A stretch of 64,000 nucleotides of DNA, from contig CM055111.1 in assembly GCA_029204225.1 (NCBI GenBank), positions 20,779,003 through 20,843,002 on the forward strand, read 5' to 3'. The stretch is from Diphasiastrum complanatum. Taxonomy: Eukaryota > Streptophyta > Lycopodiopsida > Lycopodiales > Lycopodiaceae. The position numbers and the translations under genes are program-made. The notes beneath the pieces are model-generated. The model was not told the DNA's origin, searched no databases, and was given only the letters and a program-made list of their open reading frames with translations. This document shows, in pieces, positions 45,275 through 55,639 of this stretch. The stretch's first letter is position 1; the number at the start of each line of letters is the position of its first letter.

Positions 45275-46964
45275 TCAGAGTGAAATGAACTACAAATGAA
45301 AAGAATTTTACCTTTTCAATATCTAGATCCGTTTGTAAATTATACCATTTAAAAAATAGCTTCGTATTGTACAGGACGAACCATGCACAACTAAAAGCAT
45401 CAATTTGTTGTACACACTACATATATAGAACGAAAATCAGTAATATTATGATCGAAATTTAATTTATGCTATGACGATACATTTGAATTAAAAACGAAAT
45501 ACGTGCATATCAGAGATAAATTCAATATACCTTGAGAGATTTAATGGTTATATCTCCAATTGAAGTTTGCATTGTCGGTATTTCTCGAACGACATCATGA
45601 AGTAGAGAATCAAATTCTCTATGTGTATTTGCAGCTGAGTTTAATTTTACCCATAGAAAATTTGATACTCTCTCCTTATTTATCTTTACAAAAAGAATAT
45701 TAAGGCTCCAATGCCGACTGCAACAACCAAGATACAAATAACGTTAAATTCATATTTATGAAAAAATTCCATTCTTATTAAAGCAATGAGGCATGCAACA
45801 ATCCAGATTAAAACAACAAAAACAAAAGAGCAATCTTTACTTATTTTCATATGGAATCAAATAAAATCTTGCCAAAGGACTGCACTCGATAAAATAGACA
45901 GCCTTTTCAAAATTGGCTTCTTTCGCCTTTACCGCTCCCATGAGAAATGGACTAACTACAAAAACTGTACCATGGGAATCGAAACTAATACTATTCTGCA
46001 AAAAAGAAACTCCGGCCTCTACTATTGCATCTGAAATTTCTGAGGTCTTATCTTTTAGCTCGGCACAAAATTTGGGACCTAATCTAAAGCTTCTACGTGT
46101 ATCTGGAAGAGAAAAATCAAAAAAGTTGTCGAGAAGATCAATTTTGTTAGCTAGGTAGGCCTCGTATTGATTATAATGGTCAGAATAAAAAAAAATCTAG
46201 GTTGGATCGTATTGAATTCTCACAAAAAGATTATGTATAGGAGCAGAAAGAGAAGTGGAAACAATATTTACAGATTTCTCTGCTATTTTGTCTAGCTCCT
46301 CTTGGGTAATCAACACTTTTGGTGATGAAACCTGCTAAGGAGCTGGACAAATAACAGGAGGAGGACTAGGAGAAGATTCTCGATCTGCGTCAGATTCTCC
46401 AGCATCCGTCTCAGAGTTCAGAAAAACACGGGGTCTCTTGGCCGAGATACGTCTAGGAGGAAGGGAAGCAGCTAGCCTTTGAGATCCAGCCTTCTTTGGG
46501 ACAGCCTGCTTTCTCTTCCTCCTAGAGGTAGTAGACACGTCGGTTCTATCCAGAGGCAGGTCTCTAGAGGTGCTGGCATTATCAACATGCAGACTAGAAT
46601 ATCTGTCCCGAAGCCTTTTGAGAATGACGAAATCCTTTGGCATGATGGTGACACGCTTACCATGCACTGCCAAAAGACAAGTATCCTAAAAAAACTGGGA
46701 CATAAAATCTTTTGCAGCACCCTGCAAGGCCTGCATGGCTGTCATGACAAAACGAACATTCAGCCCAAGTGACAGAGTGACATTCCGTACAGATCGGCCG
46801 AAAGGAGCTCTAGGGATCAACAATTCAGTTGATCTCTGGAGTTTTCTGATCTCCCTCAGCCAGACCTGCTTCCTGCCATGCCTATGGCCAGTCTCAGGGG
46901 GGACACGCGAATGGGATGATTGTACAATGGTGATGGCATGAGCGATGGATTTGGTCCTGGCCAT
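45275..46964 (-). pseudogene. histone H3-like / Ulp1-type cysteine protease fusion, broken by three TAG codons
   Basis: Start chosen at ATG 46964 (MARTK, the canonical H3 start). Exons 45841-46964, 45531-45717, 45312-45416 and 45275-45289 join by GT-AG introns into one 476-codon frame. Codons about 30-120 are an H3 histone fold (LREIRKLQRSTELLI, then KRVTIMPKD). A basic, Ser/Pro-rich segment with nuclear-localisation-like RRKRK follows (about 120-210), then a linker. The C-terminal 150 residues resemble the C48/Ulp1 family: FYLIP, HW at 377-378 (catalytic His) and QQIDAFSCAWFVLYN with Cys447. The usual catalytic Asp position appears to be Asn. In-frame TAGs at codons 93 (46686-46688, where H3 has Glu), 210 (46335-46337) and 256 (46197-46199) break it. 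Relatives at 13795 and 8008 share the protease part. The fold assignment is strong for H3 and fairly strong for Ulp1. Function unknown. Confidence 0.78.
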
Positions 46965-47287
46965 CATCCTCAGAAGAAGAAAATTAACATAAAGAAGTTT
47001 GAACAAGACAAAAGTGGATCAAAACAAAAAAATTTGTGATGAAAGGACGCTTGAGATCGATACGAGCACTGAATATTGGTTTTGAGCGCAAGATCTATAG
47101 AGATTATTTGCAGATAAGCCATGCGTGCTCAAAAGCGATATGGCACAGCAGACGGTATTGAACTCGAGCACACTGTGAGAGGGCGGAAGCTTGAGCGATG
47201 AAAGAGCGCGCTTGAGAGCGATATCGAGAACTAAAAGCGAAAATTTTGCGAAAAAAATGAAAATTCTGAGGACTTATATATACAAAT
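46965..47287 (-). promoter_or_regulatory. core promoter and leader of the H3-Ulp1 gene
   Basis: A TATA box (TATATATA on the minus strand, 47274-47281) lies about 310 bp before ATG 46964. The leader contains ctcgatatcgctctcaagcgc at about 47205-47226. The same type of word occurs in the leader of the divergent plus-strand gene (47678 and 48246). G-box elements lie directly upstream. Confidence 0.55.
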
Positions 47288-48480
47288 TTTTTGCACGTGT
47301 GAAAAGACGGCCGAGACACGTGTCGTCAGAAGATTAGACCACGTGGAATGTCCGTACTGACAATGATGATCCAATTATGAGGCCACGTGGGCTGAGACAT
47401 GTGCGCGAATCCCTAATCGACGCGTGTCATTCCGGCACGTGCCAGATATCAGATCAATCATTCTAGGTACGGCGCATCTAATTAGGCGAATCACAAGTCG
47501 ACACGTGTTCCTTCACCTCTCGTCCACACGTGCAAATTTTTTTTATACATAGGTCTTTTTGGGCTCGGATTTTCACGCAAATTCACGATTCCTTTGTCGG
47601 GTATCAATTTCAAGTGCACCGCTTGCTCTCATTACATCACGTTGGCTATTATGCACCTAGATCCGATACTGCATCGTCCGATATCAAATTCAAGCGCGTC
47701 TCACTACCCTTTTCTTTTCTGCTCGTTGTTCTTGCGCTTGGATCCGATACTCCAATTTCAAATATCTCTCTCGAGCGCACGTTAATTTGTCTTGCATGTC
47801 GGACTTGGGGTTTGAATCTAGTTTGTTTTATTTTTTTAATGAATTTTTGCAAATTTTTGCACGTGTGAAAAAATGGCCGAGACACGTGTCGTCAGATGAT
47901 TAGACCACATGGAATGTTCGTACCGACAAATGATGACCCAATTATGAGGACACGTGGGCTGAGACACGTGCCCGAATCCCATATCGATGCGTGTCATTGT
48001 CGCACGTGGCAGATGTTAGATCAATCATTCAATGTACAACACATTTACTTTGGCCAATTGCCTGTCGACACGTGTTCCTTCGCTTCTCCTCCACACGTGC
48101 GAAAACTTTTATGTAAATGGGTCTCTTGCGGATCGGATTTTCGCGCAAATTTACGATTGCTTTGCTGGATATCGATTTCAAGTGCGCCGCTTGCTCTCAT
48201 TACCTCTCATTGACTATTATGCGCCTGGATCCGATACTGCATCCTCCGATATCGCATTCAAGCGCGTTTCGTAACTCTTTTCTTTCTTGCTCTTTGTCCT
48301 TGCGCTCGGATCCGATACTCCAGCATCCAATATCTCTCTCGAGCGCACGTTGCCTTGACGTGCTTGTCTAACCTGGGCTTTGCGCCTGAGAGCGATATTT
48401 GGAACTTCAGTTCTGTTCTTTTTGTTTAAAATGTCTAATTTTGAATCCAGTTTGCTTTCTTTTTTTAATGAAATTGGTAT
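47288..48480. repeat. 566-bp direct duplication carrying seven G-boxes per copy, bidirectional promoter region
   Basis: Copy 1 starts at 47288 and copy 2 at 47854. CACGTG occurs at 47294, 47317, 47340, 47384, 47436, 47502 and 47527 in copy 1, and at 47860, 47883, 47951, 47965, 48003, 48069 and 48094 in copy 2. Most sites keep a 566-567-bp offset, while a few have been gained or lost. Each copy then holds a TATA-like region, a leader with ccgatatc..ttcaagcgcg, and (complete only in copy 2) the start of the plus-strand ORF. CACGTG is the plant G-box bound by bZIP and bHLH factors; regulation by them here is inference. Confidence 0.85.
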
Positions 48481-49945
48481 TACTGATAGGTTGGACTATT
48501 TCAAATCTCTTTTTTCTTCTTTTCTTTTTATTCTACCTTCTAGAACTGAGGGCTCTGGTGTGGAGGCATTTTCTTAGATATATCTCAGATTTAAGTCTCT
48601 GCTCAGTACTCCATTATTCAGATTTCAAAATAAAGACATGATTCATTATCAAGACCTGGTGCACTCGACAATCATATCTATAAAGCTTGACAGAATGTTT
48701 ACCAAGTTACATAATGATTTCAAGTCTGTAGATGAGTACCCAATTCATAATAAAAAATGTAGATTTGTTGATTTTCAGTCTGCTTTTGTTTGTTTTCTTT
48801 TGTTAAATATTTCTGACGATTCGGACTCTGTGCCCTCCACTTCTGAAGCAGCTTCTTCTAGTGGTACAGAGTCTGAGAAGTCAAAGATTGTAGATATAGA
48901 TACCTTTTTTTATTGATATGAGTGTTAATTTAGATGATTGTTTTGATTTTGATCATGCTCGAAATAGGGCTACTTTTATAGGCCCTAGAACACTCACTAC
49001 CCTTTTTCCTTCTAATAAATCTTTGATAACTTTGCCTATTTATAATATAGATAATAATTCCTTTTTGACAATATCGAATATATCGGATCTTTTTGACTTC
49101 ACTGAAGTTGAGACTCTTTATGATTTTGAGCAAAGAGCTTGATGAATTTTCAAATATAATTGATTTTGATGTTGATGATCTTCTCCCTGGTGTTGACGAT
49201 GTACATAATGATAAGTTTTATTCAGGGAAAGATTGCTTGAAAATGGTTGTGGAGGAAATGCGCAACAAAGAAGATGATCTACCTTTTGAGGAGGAGTTTC
49301 TTAGAATCCAAAGTCAACTTGGTTTTCCACAGCCAACTGCCTATTCACCAACAATATTGACATCGAAAGGTGGACATAATATTGATGGAGAGACAGTAAT
49401 CAGAGAAGACAAAGCCGAATGCGTAAGTTTTTGTCTCTTATCAAGTACTAGTAGATTTGTTATGTCAGATTATATACTGGAGCTTACTTTGTTTTTTATC
49501 ATTTCAGGAAACAATTTTCCTTGATGACTTCGCATTTCGTCGAGGATGGCAGAGATCTTCTGCGGGAGAATTTTCAAGAGATCATGCACTCGGACACTAT
49601 CTAAAGTCCTTCAAGAATAATGAGATAAGTGTTGCCCATTCAAAGTTTCATCAACATGGTGAAACTATGATTATGACAATCAAGGCACTGTCTCATTTTC
49701 TTGGAGGACATAATTTTAATAAGGTGCATAAAATAATTTTTGTAAAGAAAACTATTGCAATTAAAATTTTAGGATATGGACCAATGAATTCCATGCTCAG
49801 ATCATCTCATTTTGCAGTGTATGCTGCTTACATTGATCTGAGTAAGCATGAAAACTATGAGCTATTGGATCCATACGAAAGAAGAAAATTGTTGCATGAT
49901 TCTAAGTTGCAACTTTCATTGGAAAAAATATCGGAAGCAGATTAG
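48431..49945 (+). pseudogene. divergent partner gene of unknown family, broken
   Basis: Start ATG 48431 (MSNFESSLLSFFNEIGITDR), downstream of the duplicated promoter. The protein continues through an in-frame TAG (48575) to a Ser/Glu-rich acidic segment (SVPSTSEAASSSGTESEKS). A one-base slip in the T7 run at 48905-48911 leads into FIDMSVNLDDCFDFD, and a second one-base slip near 49132 into ELDEFSNIIDFDVDDLLPGV. An intron with consensus ends (49423-49507) joins AEC to ETIFLDDFAFRRGWQ, and the frame then runs to TAG 49945 (KISEAD). The inferred length is about 480 residues: acidic, with a basic C-terminal third (RRGWQRSSAGEFSRDHALG). No known domain. It could be a structural or DNA-binding partner of the H3-Ulp1 protein. 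Confidence 0.55.
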
Positions 49946-49975
49946 ATACTGCTGAATTTTACTTTGTAAATATTT

Positions 49976-50448
49976 TTATTTAATATACAAAATTTTATTG
50001 CCTACTGGCTTGTATAAATTTGCATGCTTTTTGAAATTTTTTATAATCCGTCGATTTTGTATGATGACGAATTTGGATTCTTTTGTAAAACCATTGAAAA
50101 AGTTGCAGTATATAGCTATTTTTTGTGCTAGTCCCGCCATGTTGTGTACTTTTATGAAATGCCGCTCTTGCTTGCCAACGAGATTTTTCCATTTCTTGCG
50201 ATGACCATATGCTAAGACTTCCACTATTTCTTGCAAAGAATGTCGACTATAAATAAACGATCCTTCTCATTGGTGTGGAACCACTTCATTGGAACTATTG
50301 AACAACACACAAATAACAAAAGTCCCAAGTGCGGTAAGTTGTGCTCAAAATTCAAAATTTCTTTGAAATTTGTTAGCAAAATAGGAATGTTCAATGTACA
50401 TGAGAATGCAATCAACGTGACAATAGCTTCTACTATGCAAAAGTACAA
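49976..50448 (-). other. unrecognised minus-strand ORFs downstream of the divergent locus
   Basis: Two overlapping minus-strand frames, 50448-50224 (hydrophobic, IVEAIVTLIAFSCTLNIPIL) and 50236-49976 (basic, AYGHRKKWKNLVGKQERHF), converge on the plus-strand gene ending at 49945. They could be exons of one gene or chance. A word here (gcacttgggacttttgt) resembles one inside copy B (gcacttggaacttttgt, near 14300). Confidence 0.25.
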
Positions 50449-50489
50449 AAGGATATGTCATGCATTTCGACTCACTTGGAGGGCCTAAA

Positions 50490-51422
50490 AATATGTTCGA
50501 ACGAAATCCCTAGGAGCACTTTATTATATTCCATCATTCAAAATGACATTGATATTCAAACTCCATTCCTTACTATTTTATCACTTTAATCATCAAAGTT
50601 TCAACTTGAAAGTTTGATTGCTATGAAGAGTTTTAGTTAGTTACTAATCCTTCCTCATCAGCACAAGAACTAGACTCCAAGAGCTCATGTAGCTTGGATG
50701 AAGGTGTAGCCCTTGAGAGAGTAGCTTTGATCACCAAAAACTAAAATCAATTAGTCTGCCCTTGTTCTTCCATGTCATTGCTTAGTAGGAATGAGAAGCT
50801 ACCCTCCTCTAGCTCTTAGAAACAAAAGAGGTACATGGCAGTGATGGCTAAGAAAAATAATCAGCTAAAGCTTAAGAAGCTAAGATAAAGAGTGTAGCTT
50901 CTTTTGAATGGATGCGATAAGAAGATTGAAGTCAGATTCCTACTGCATAAGTAAATGATGATTTTCTCAGAGGTATGACAACAAGCTGATATAAATTTGT
51001 CAAAAACAAAAGTCAAGCTTTCAATTTCCATAACAGTGAGTCGGAAAATAGCATATACATAAGATATATATGGATCATCAGAACTTTCACCCTCCCTCTA
51101 TTATTACAAACAGCCCACAAAACTGGCTAAAATATTGACGCGGTGTCGAGGCTGCACTCTTTAGAAAAGCTGAAGCCATCGCCCACACATAATATTCAAA
51201 CAACAGGTGTGGATGTCGTGGTTGAATTGGAAGCGACTTCACCAATGTTGAAGCTTCAGCTCATTGAGAGCAACTTTGAAGAGCATTTTCCCAAGGCTTC
51301 AATGAGAAAGTCCTACTAGATGATTATTCAAAGTGTGCCTTGGATTACAAGGATGCCAAATCCTTGAAAGTCCTCAAAGTCTTAACATTTGCAAAATTCC
51401 TGGCTTGCTAGTTTCACATCGT
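50490..51422. other. intergenic region and SBPase 3' flank
   Basis: No coding signal. The part nearest 51422 is the 3' untranslated region of the minus-strand SBPase gene, but I see no clear poly(A) signal to set its end. No repeats match elsewhere in the window. Confidence 0.5.
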
Positions 51423-53754
51423 CTATACAGCCTGAGCTGGAACCTTGGCAAGTCTGGATGCCCCATATAAAGTTTCCTCAAACCGAATAATCTCATTTTT
51501 GGAACCATAAGCTACTTGTGTTCGGTCGTCTGTGTTGATGATAACTTTGTCTAAGACAGATTGCTTGCCGTCGCTGCTGTAACCTCCAGCCTTTTCAATC
51601 AAAAGGCCCAATGGAGCTACTTCAAACAATAGCCTCAATTTCGCTTTGGTAGTTGGTGAGGTTACATTGGTGAATATTCCTTTTTCTTTCACAATGATCT
51701 GTACGACAATCAAAACAAATAATGTTTGAACAGATGTAAGATAGAAGAAGTAAGGTTGCATCAATGGTGATTCTACTGGAAATCATTTGAAAGACTTATT
51801 TTGATCATACCAGAAAATAATACCAAACCGAAAAGTTTTGATATAAGAAAGAAACTTTTACAAGGTGGTGAAAACCAAAAAATCCTCCTCATCACCCAGA
51901 GACAGATTGTAATTAGCTTAGGTAGCTCCCTAAGTAGATATGCAATACCTGGTTAACATCTGGCACCATACCGCCAGTATAGCGTAGCGTGTATCTCTCG
52001 CTAACGTAATAATTGATTAGCTGTTTAGCAGGAAAAGTAAAAGTTCAGCCAAGGATAGTGAATATATCACAACATAAGATATTATTAGTACTTGACTGCA
52101 AAATATCTTTTCTTGCATATTCACATTTTGCAGGAAAGCAGATTGTTTCATGAAATGCTCAGCATGGCGGGTCTGTGCGACACAAAAGACTGGTCACAGC
52201 TGTGAAGGAAAATTGATAAATCCATGTACCTTCTCATAGTCTGGATTGTCAAAAGTTGCACGAAGGTTTCCAGGAGAAAACAATTTGCCTTCACCAATTT
52301 CTGTTGTTTCCTTAACGTGTTGCCACTTGCCTGACATTAAATCGCACCAAAGACAATGCAGAGTGTGCATTAGGGTAAGATACATGAACCCCACAATTTT
52401 CTTCAGGAAGGTGAGTACCCATCAGTAATATCTCTTACCATCATCCAACAGAAGGAACTCATGTGTTCCTGGAAAGTCCTTTAAAGCAAGAACATAAGTT
52501 GTACGAGGTCCATATATGCCCATGCCTGCAGCTACTTGATCCCGGCCGGTGACGCCTGTGAGCTTATCCCCAGGCCATACTCCAAAGATGGTACCCACTG
52601 TGAAATTGGTATCCACAATGCTTGAGCCATCCAAGGGATCAAACGCTACGCTGAAACCACCTATGCATGAACAGTTGTGTCAGATTGCTTAATTGAAAAA
52701 AGCTGGAACAACACAGTGTTAATAATAAACTGCTAGGATCTAAATACAGTAGCATCAAGCAGACTGCAGATCTGCAGATATATTTTTCCTTAATGCTGTC
52801 AGAAACTTTTCATTCAGTTCATCTAGTGTGTTCAACTTACTGGCCAGAAGACAAAAGTCATATTATCGTAAAGACAACTGAAGTAGCATAGAAGAAAATG
52901 TGCATAGGTTATCCTTCATAATTATCTAGCTATTAGAAATGTATGCATACCGTTAACAGGTCCACCCATATCTAGCAATTCGGGATCCTCCTCAGAACAC
53001 GCATACTTGCAGAAGTGTGAAAATTTAAGCGCCTGTAGAAAGTTCAATTGTGTTGGGTAAAATATGCCACAGACAAAAAGAAGTTCTTAGGGTGCAGCAT
53101 CAGATGCAGAAGTACAACTCTGAAACAAAATGTGATTAACACGCTTTGAAATCTTTGGATAGCTTACTTCAAACAGAAGCTTGTTGGCAAGGAGATCAAC
53201 CGCCAGCTGCTCGTCTCCAAAGGTGTTGATGCATGCTGTTGCACCACAGGATGCAGTGCGTACTTTGAATGAGATCGTTCTGAGTGCCTCCCCCAGCGAG
53301 ACCAGTAGCCTCCCAAGGTTTTTATCTGGACTTGCGGTTGCAAGAAATTCTTCCTGCATCGCATACAAAACAGCCCTAATTCTTGTAAAGAACTTCTGTT
53401 ACAAAGGCAAACGCTAGCATGTGCAGAATAGATGAGAGAAACTCGCAAAATCAGAATCAAAGATCATCCTTGTCATGAATAATTTCTAAAGATTACACGA
53501 ACTGCATCATTGTTAAAACGTATAAATCTAATAGCAGACAGAGAAAGTAATAATCTACCAGAGTATCCCCTAGCTCAGCTCGTGTAAGAACTCTTCTGCT
53601 ACTAAAAGAGGATGTTTGAAATCTTGATGATAACTGCAGAAATGGAGATGCCTTTCCATAGAAAACACTGCCGGATCCTCCCTGCAAACGTTAAAAATCG
53701 AAAGCTATTACAACAGCCAAACGAAACTCGATAAGAACACATTAAGTACATCAG

Positions 53755-53839
<85 letters not shown>

Positions 53840-54629
53840 TCAGTCCAATTTCACAAATGGCACAAGATGATGCCTTCATCAATGAATGTTACAGGTAGGT
53901 GTAGTTTAGGAACAAAGAATCATAACTGCAAGCTGTCCGTACAATAGAATCTATCGTTTAACACCAAAAGAGATAAAAGTATCTTAAAGTCCGGAACTTC
54001 CAAAAATTTGTGCTACTTCTCGCAGGCATAAATGATAAGACACACAAAATCGTGATCATGCCTCATCAGTTTACACATAAAAGAAAAAAGATGCATCCTA
54101 TGTGTGTTTCCGACTTTCCATTATAACTGCTCTATTTACCACAACTCTGGAATCACGTGAAATACCTGCTAGATAGTGACAAAGAAAAATAAGATACTTT
54201 CAGATCACGTCCACATAAGGCTGATAAAATTTATCAACAACATTATAGCAAATTAAAGCCCTGGTTCCAACAATTATGCTAAGGATTCAAGACTATGTTC
54301 CAAAATCGCCAAAAAACTAATCAATTATCACACTCAACACTTCTATTTATCTCCAAGGAAATTTGGACAGAGACATTTCAAGTTAGCATAAAACCTTTAA
54401 ACCATCCAAACCACTCAGTCAGCGAGCTACAACAAAGATTAAGAAGGATGAAGCAGACGTTGCATATACTTACAAGTTTTGAAACAGCAATTGGGCTATT
54501 CTTGACAACTAGGGGAGCTTGCAAACAATTGATTCCGCAGCTCCCTGAATGTGAAGACCTTGCTACCAAGCCCGTGGCGGCGAAGGATCCAACTTGCCCG
54601 ATTGCAGGAGCCAGAGCCGCCATATCCAC
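51423..54629 (-). CDS. SBPase: sedoheptulose-1,7-bisphosphatase, chloroplastic
   Basis: Dephosphorylates sedoheptulose-1,7-bisphosphate in the regenerative phase of the Calvin cycle, in the chloroplast stroma. Eight exons: 54474-54629, 53559-53681, 53168-53353, 52951-53032, 52439-52660, 52230-52330, 51949-52020 and 51423-51698. All introns are GT-AG and phases agree, giving 405 residues, close to plant SBPases. Residues 1 to about 85 form a Ser-rich, acid-poor transit peptide. Cys129 and Cys134 ([11 protein letters not shown]) are the redox pair through which thioredoxin activates the enzyme. FDPLDGSS (189-196) is the metal-binding motif. [24 protein letters not shown] and [16 protein letters not shown] identify SBPase rather than FBPase. 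No stops, frameshifts or lost key residues: intact and probably functional. It may start at Met1 or Met3. It is the only conserved host gene seen among the transposons here. Confidence 0.97.
53757..53837. repeat. (GA)n microsatellite in SBPase intron 1
   Basis: About 40 uninterrupted GA units, (CT)n on the gene strand, between exons 2 and 1. It is probably length-polymorphic. The RE-repeat ORF across it is an artefact. Confidence 0.95.
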
Positions 54630-54838
54630 AGTCCAGATCAGCTGGAATCAGTGCAATGGTTGCTCTAATTTCTCACAGTTCGCCAAGCTTTAACACTCCG
54701 CACACACAACTCTCCAGTCAGACACGCACGAGTCAAAGCTCAAGTCTCTCGCTCGCTCGATCCAGATCGACCGATCGATCGATCGATGATCGAGAGAAAG
54801 AGAGATGGGAGGGGAAAAAACGAAGAGTGAGAGGAGAC

Positions 54839-54875
<37 letters not shown>

Positions 54876-54890
54876 ATTGAAAGGTTGGCT
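54630..54890 (-). promoter_or_regulatory. SBPase 5' UTR and core promoter
   Basis: Upstream of ATG 54629 the gene strand is pyrimidine-rich, with a (CT)15 tract (54842-54872) and four tandem atcg units (about 54770-54785). A TATA-like CAATATACTC lies just upstream (54869-54880). CT-rich leaders at the start site are common in plant photosynthesis genes. A GATAA word (I-box core) occurs further upstream near 54966. Start site and elements are inferred. Confidence 0.4.
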
Positions 54891-55389
54891 GAGAAGAAGC
54901 ATGAGATGGCTTAATAAGGACCACGAGGGTGTCCATGTAGGCCAAAGGGATAGAAAACATATTTGTGGATAAAAATGTACCCCATCATTGGACACCTTGC
55001 TTGGAAAATCGGCAAACTATAGGAATGGAACTGACATGTTTTTTTAAAAATCGGCATCATAAAATGTTTGACGATTTTTTATACAAGCATATATACCTTT
55101 TTTTATAGATAAAAGTCTTCAAAAAACTGAGAAGTTTCATAAAATGCAGGTTTTTTGAGGATAATTCAAAAGAGGTTTTTAGAGCACTGATGGACATGCT
55201 TCTAAAATTTGATTTATTTATTTTCAACCGGTTGCACAATGACAATGTGCTAGAGCAACCTGATGGGTCAATGGGTTCCACCTAGGAACTCACTCAAACC
55301 ATCAAACTCGAGCCCATTCCAAATCCCAATGTGTAAGAGCACTTGTGATGTCACTCCGGAATGGAAAATAACTTCGTGAGCGGGATTCC
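54891..55389. other. SBPase upstream intergenic region
   Basis: No coding signal. It holds the distal promoter region of SBPase and merges into the LINE relic. No repeats recognised. Confidence 0.4.
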
Positions 55390-55439
55390 CAAGTTAAATC
55401 TAAACTTTAGTGTAGCACTTGTGATTTGATTTTTATCTC

Positions 55440-55639
55440 ATAAAAGCTTACAAAAATCTCTTCCCGTTAAAGCCAAATACAAAAGTAGCGCCTATCGCGT
55501 ATGTTTTAAATGTAAGCTAGTTGAAGAAGATGAGACCCGCCTCTTCTTTCCTTGTTATCTTCCTCTTCACGATGCATTAAGTTTAGGAGGTTTTGCCACT
55601 CCTCTCTACTCAATGATCAGTTTCTTTTGTCAATCGTAA
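55440..55639 (+). pseudogene. LINE-type retrotransposon C-terminal zinc-finger relic
   Basis: An open frame (KSLPVKAKYKSSAYRVCFKC and onwards to TAA 55639) contains CFKCKLVEEDETRLFFPCYL. This matches the pattern of the zf-RVT domain found after plant LINE reverse transcriptases (Cys-x2-Cys, then E-T/x-x-H/R-L-F-F-x-C). No RT is seen upstream, so it is a short 3' relic. Confidence 0.5.

Noticed and set aside
45275-46964. Host centromeric histone (CENH3) gene
   Set aside because: LLIP.APF is CENH3-like, but loop 1 is not lengthened, the protein continues into a protease domain, and three stops break it. The protease part is repeated elsewhere, so a host histone gene is unlikely.
47288-48480. 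LTR pair of a small retroelement
   Set aside because: The two copies are directly adjacent, lack TG..CA ends, primer-binding site and target duplication, and copy 2 extends into a coding start. A tandem promoter duplication fits better.
45275-49945. UAG reassigned to an amino acid in this locus
   Set aside because: Interesting, because the H3-Ulp1 gene has only TAG breaks. However, its partner also has two frameshifts and the gypsy relic shows the same TAG excess, so decay at methylated CAG explains it better.
51423-54629. Chloroplast fructose-1,6-bisphosphatase
   Set aside because: The fold is shared, but the [23 protein letters not shown] and C-terminal [16 protein letters not shown] signatures are those of SBPase, and the long regulatory insertion of plastid FBPase is absent.
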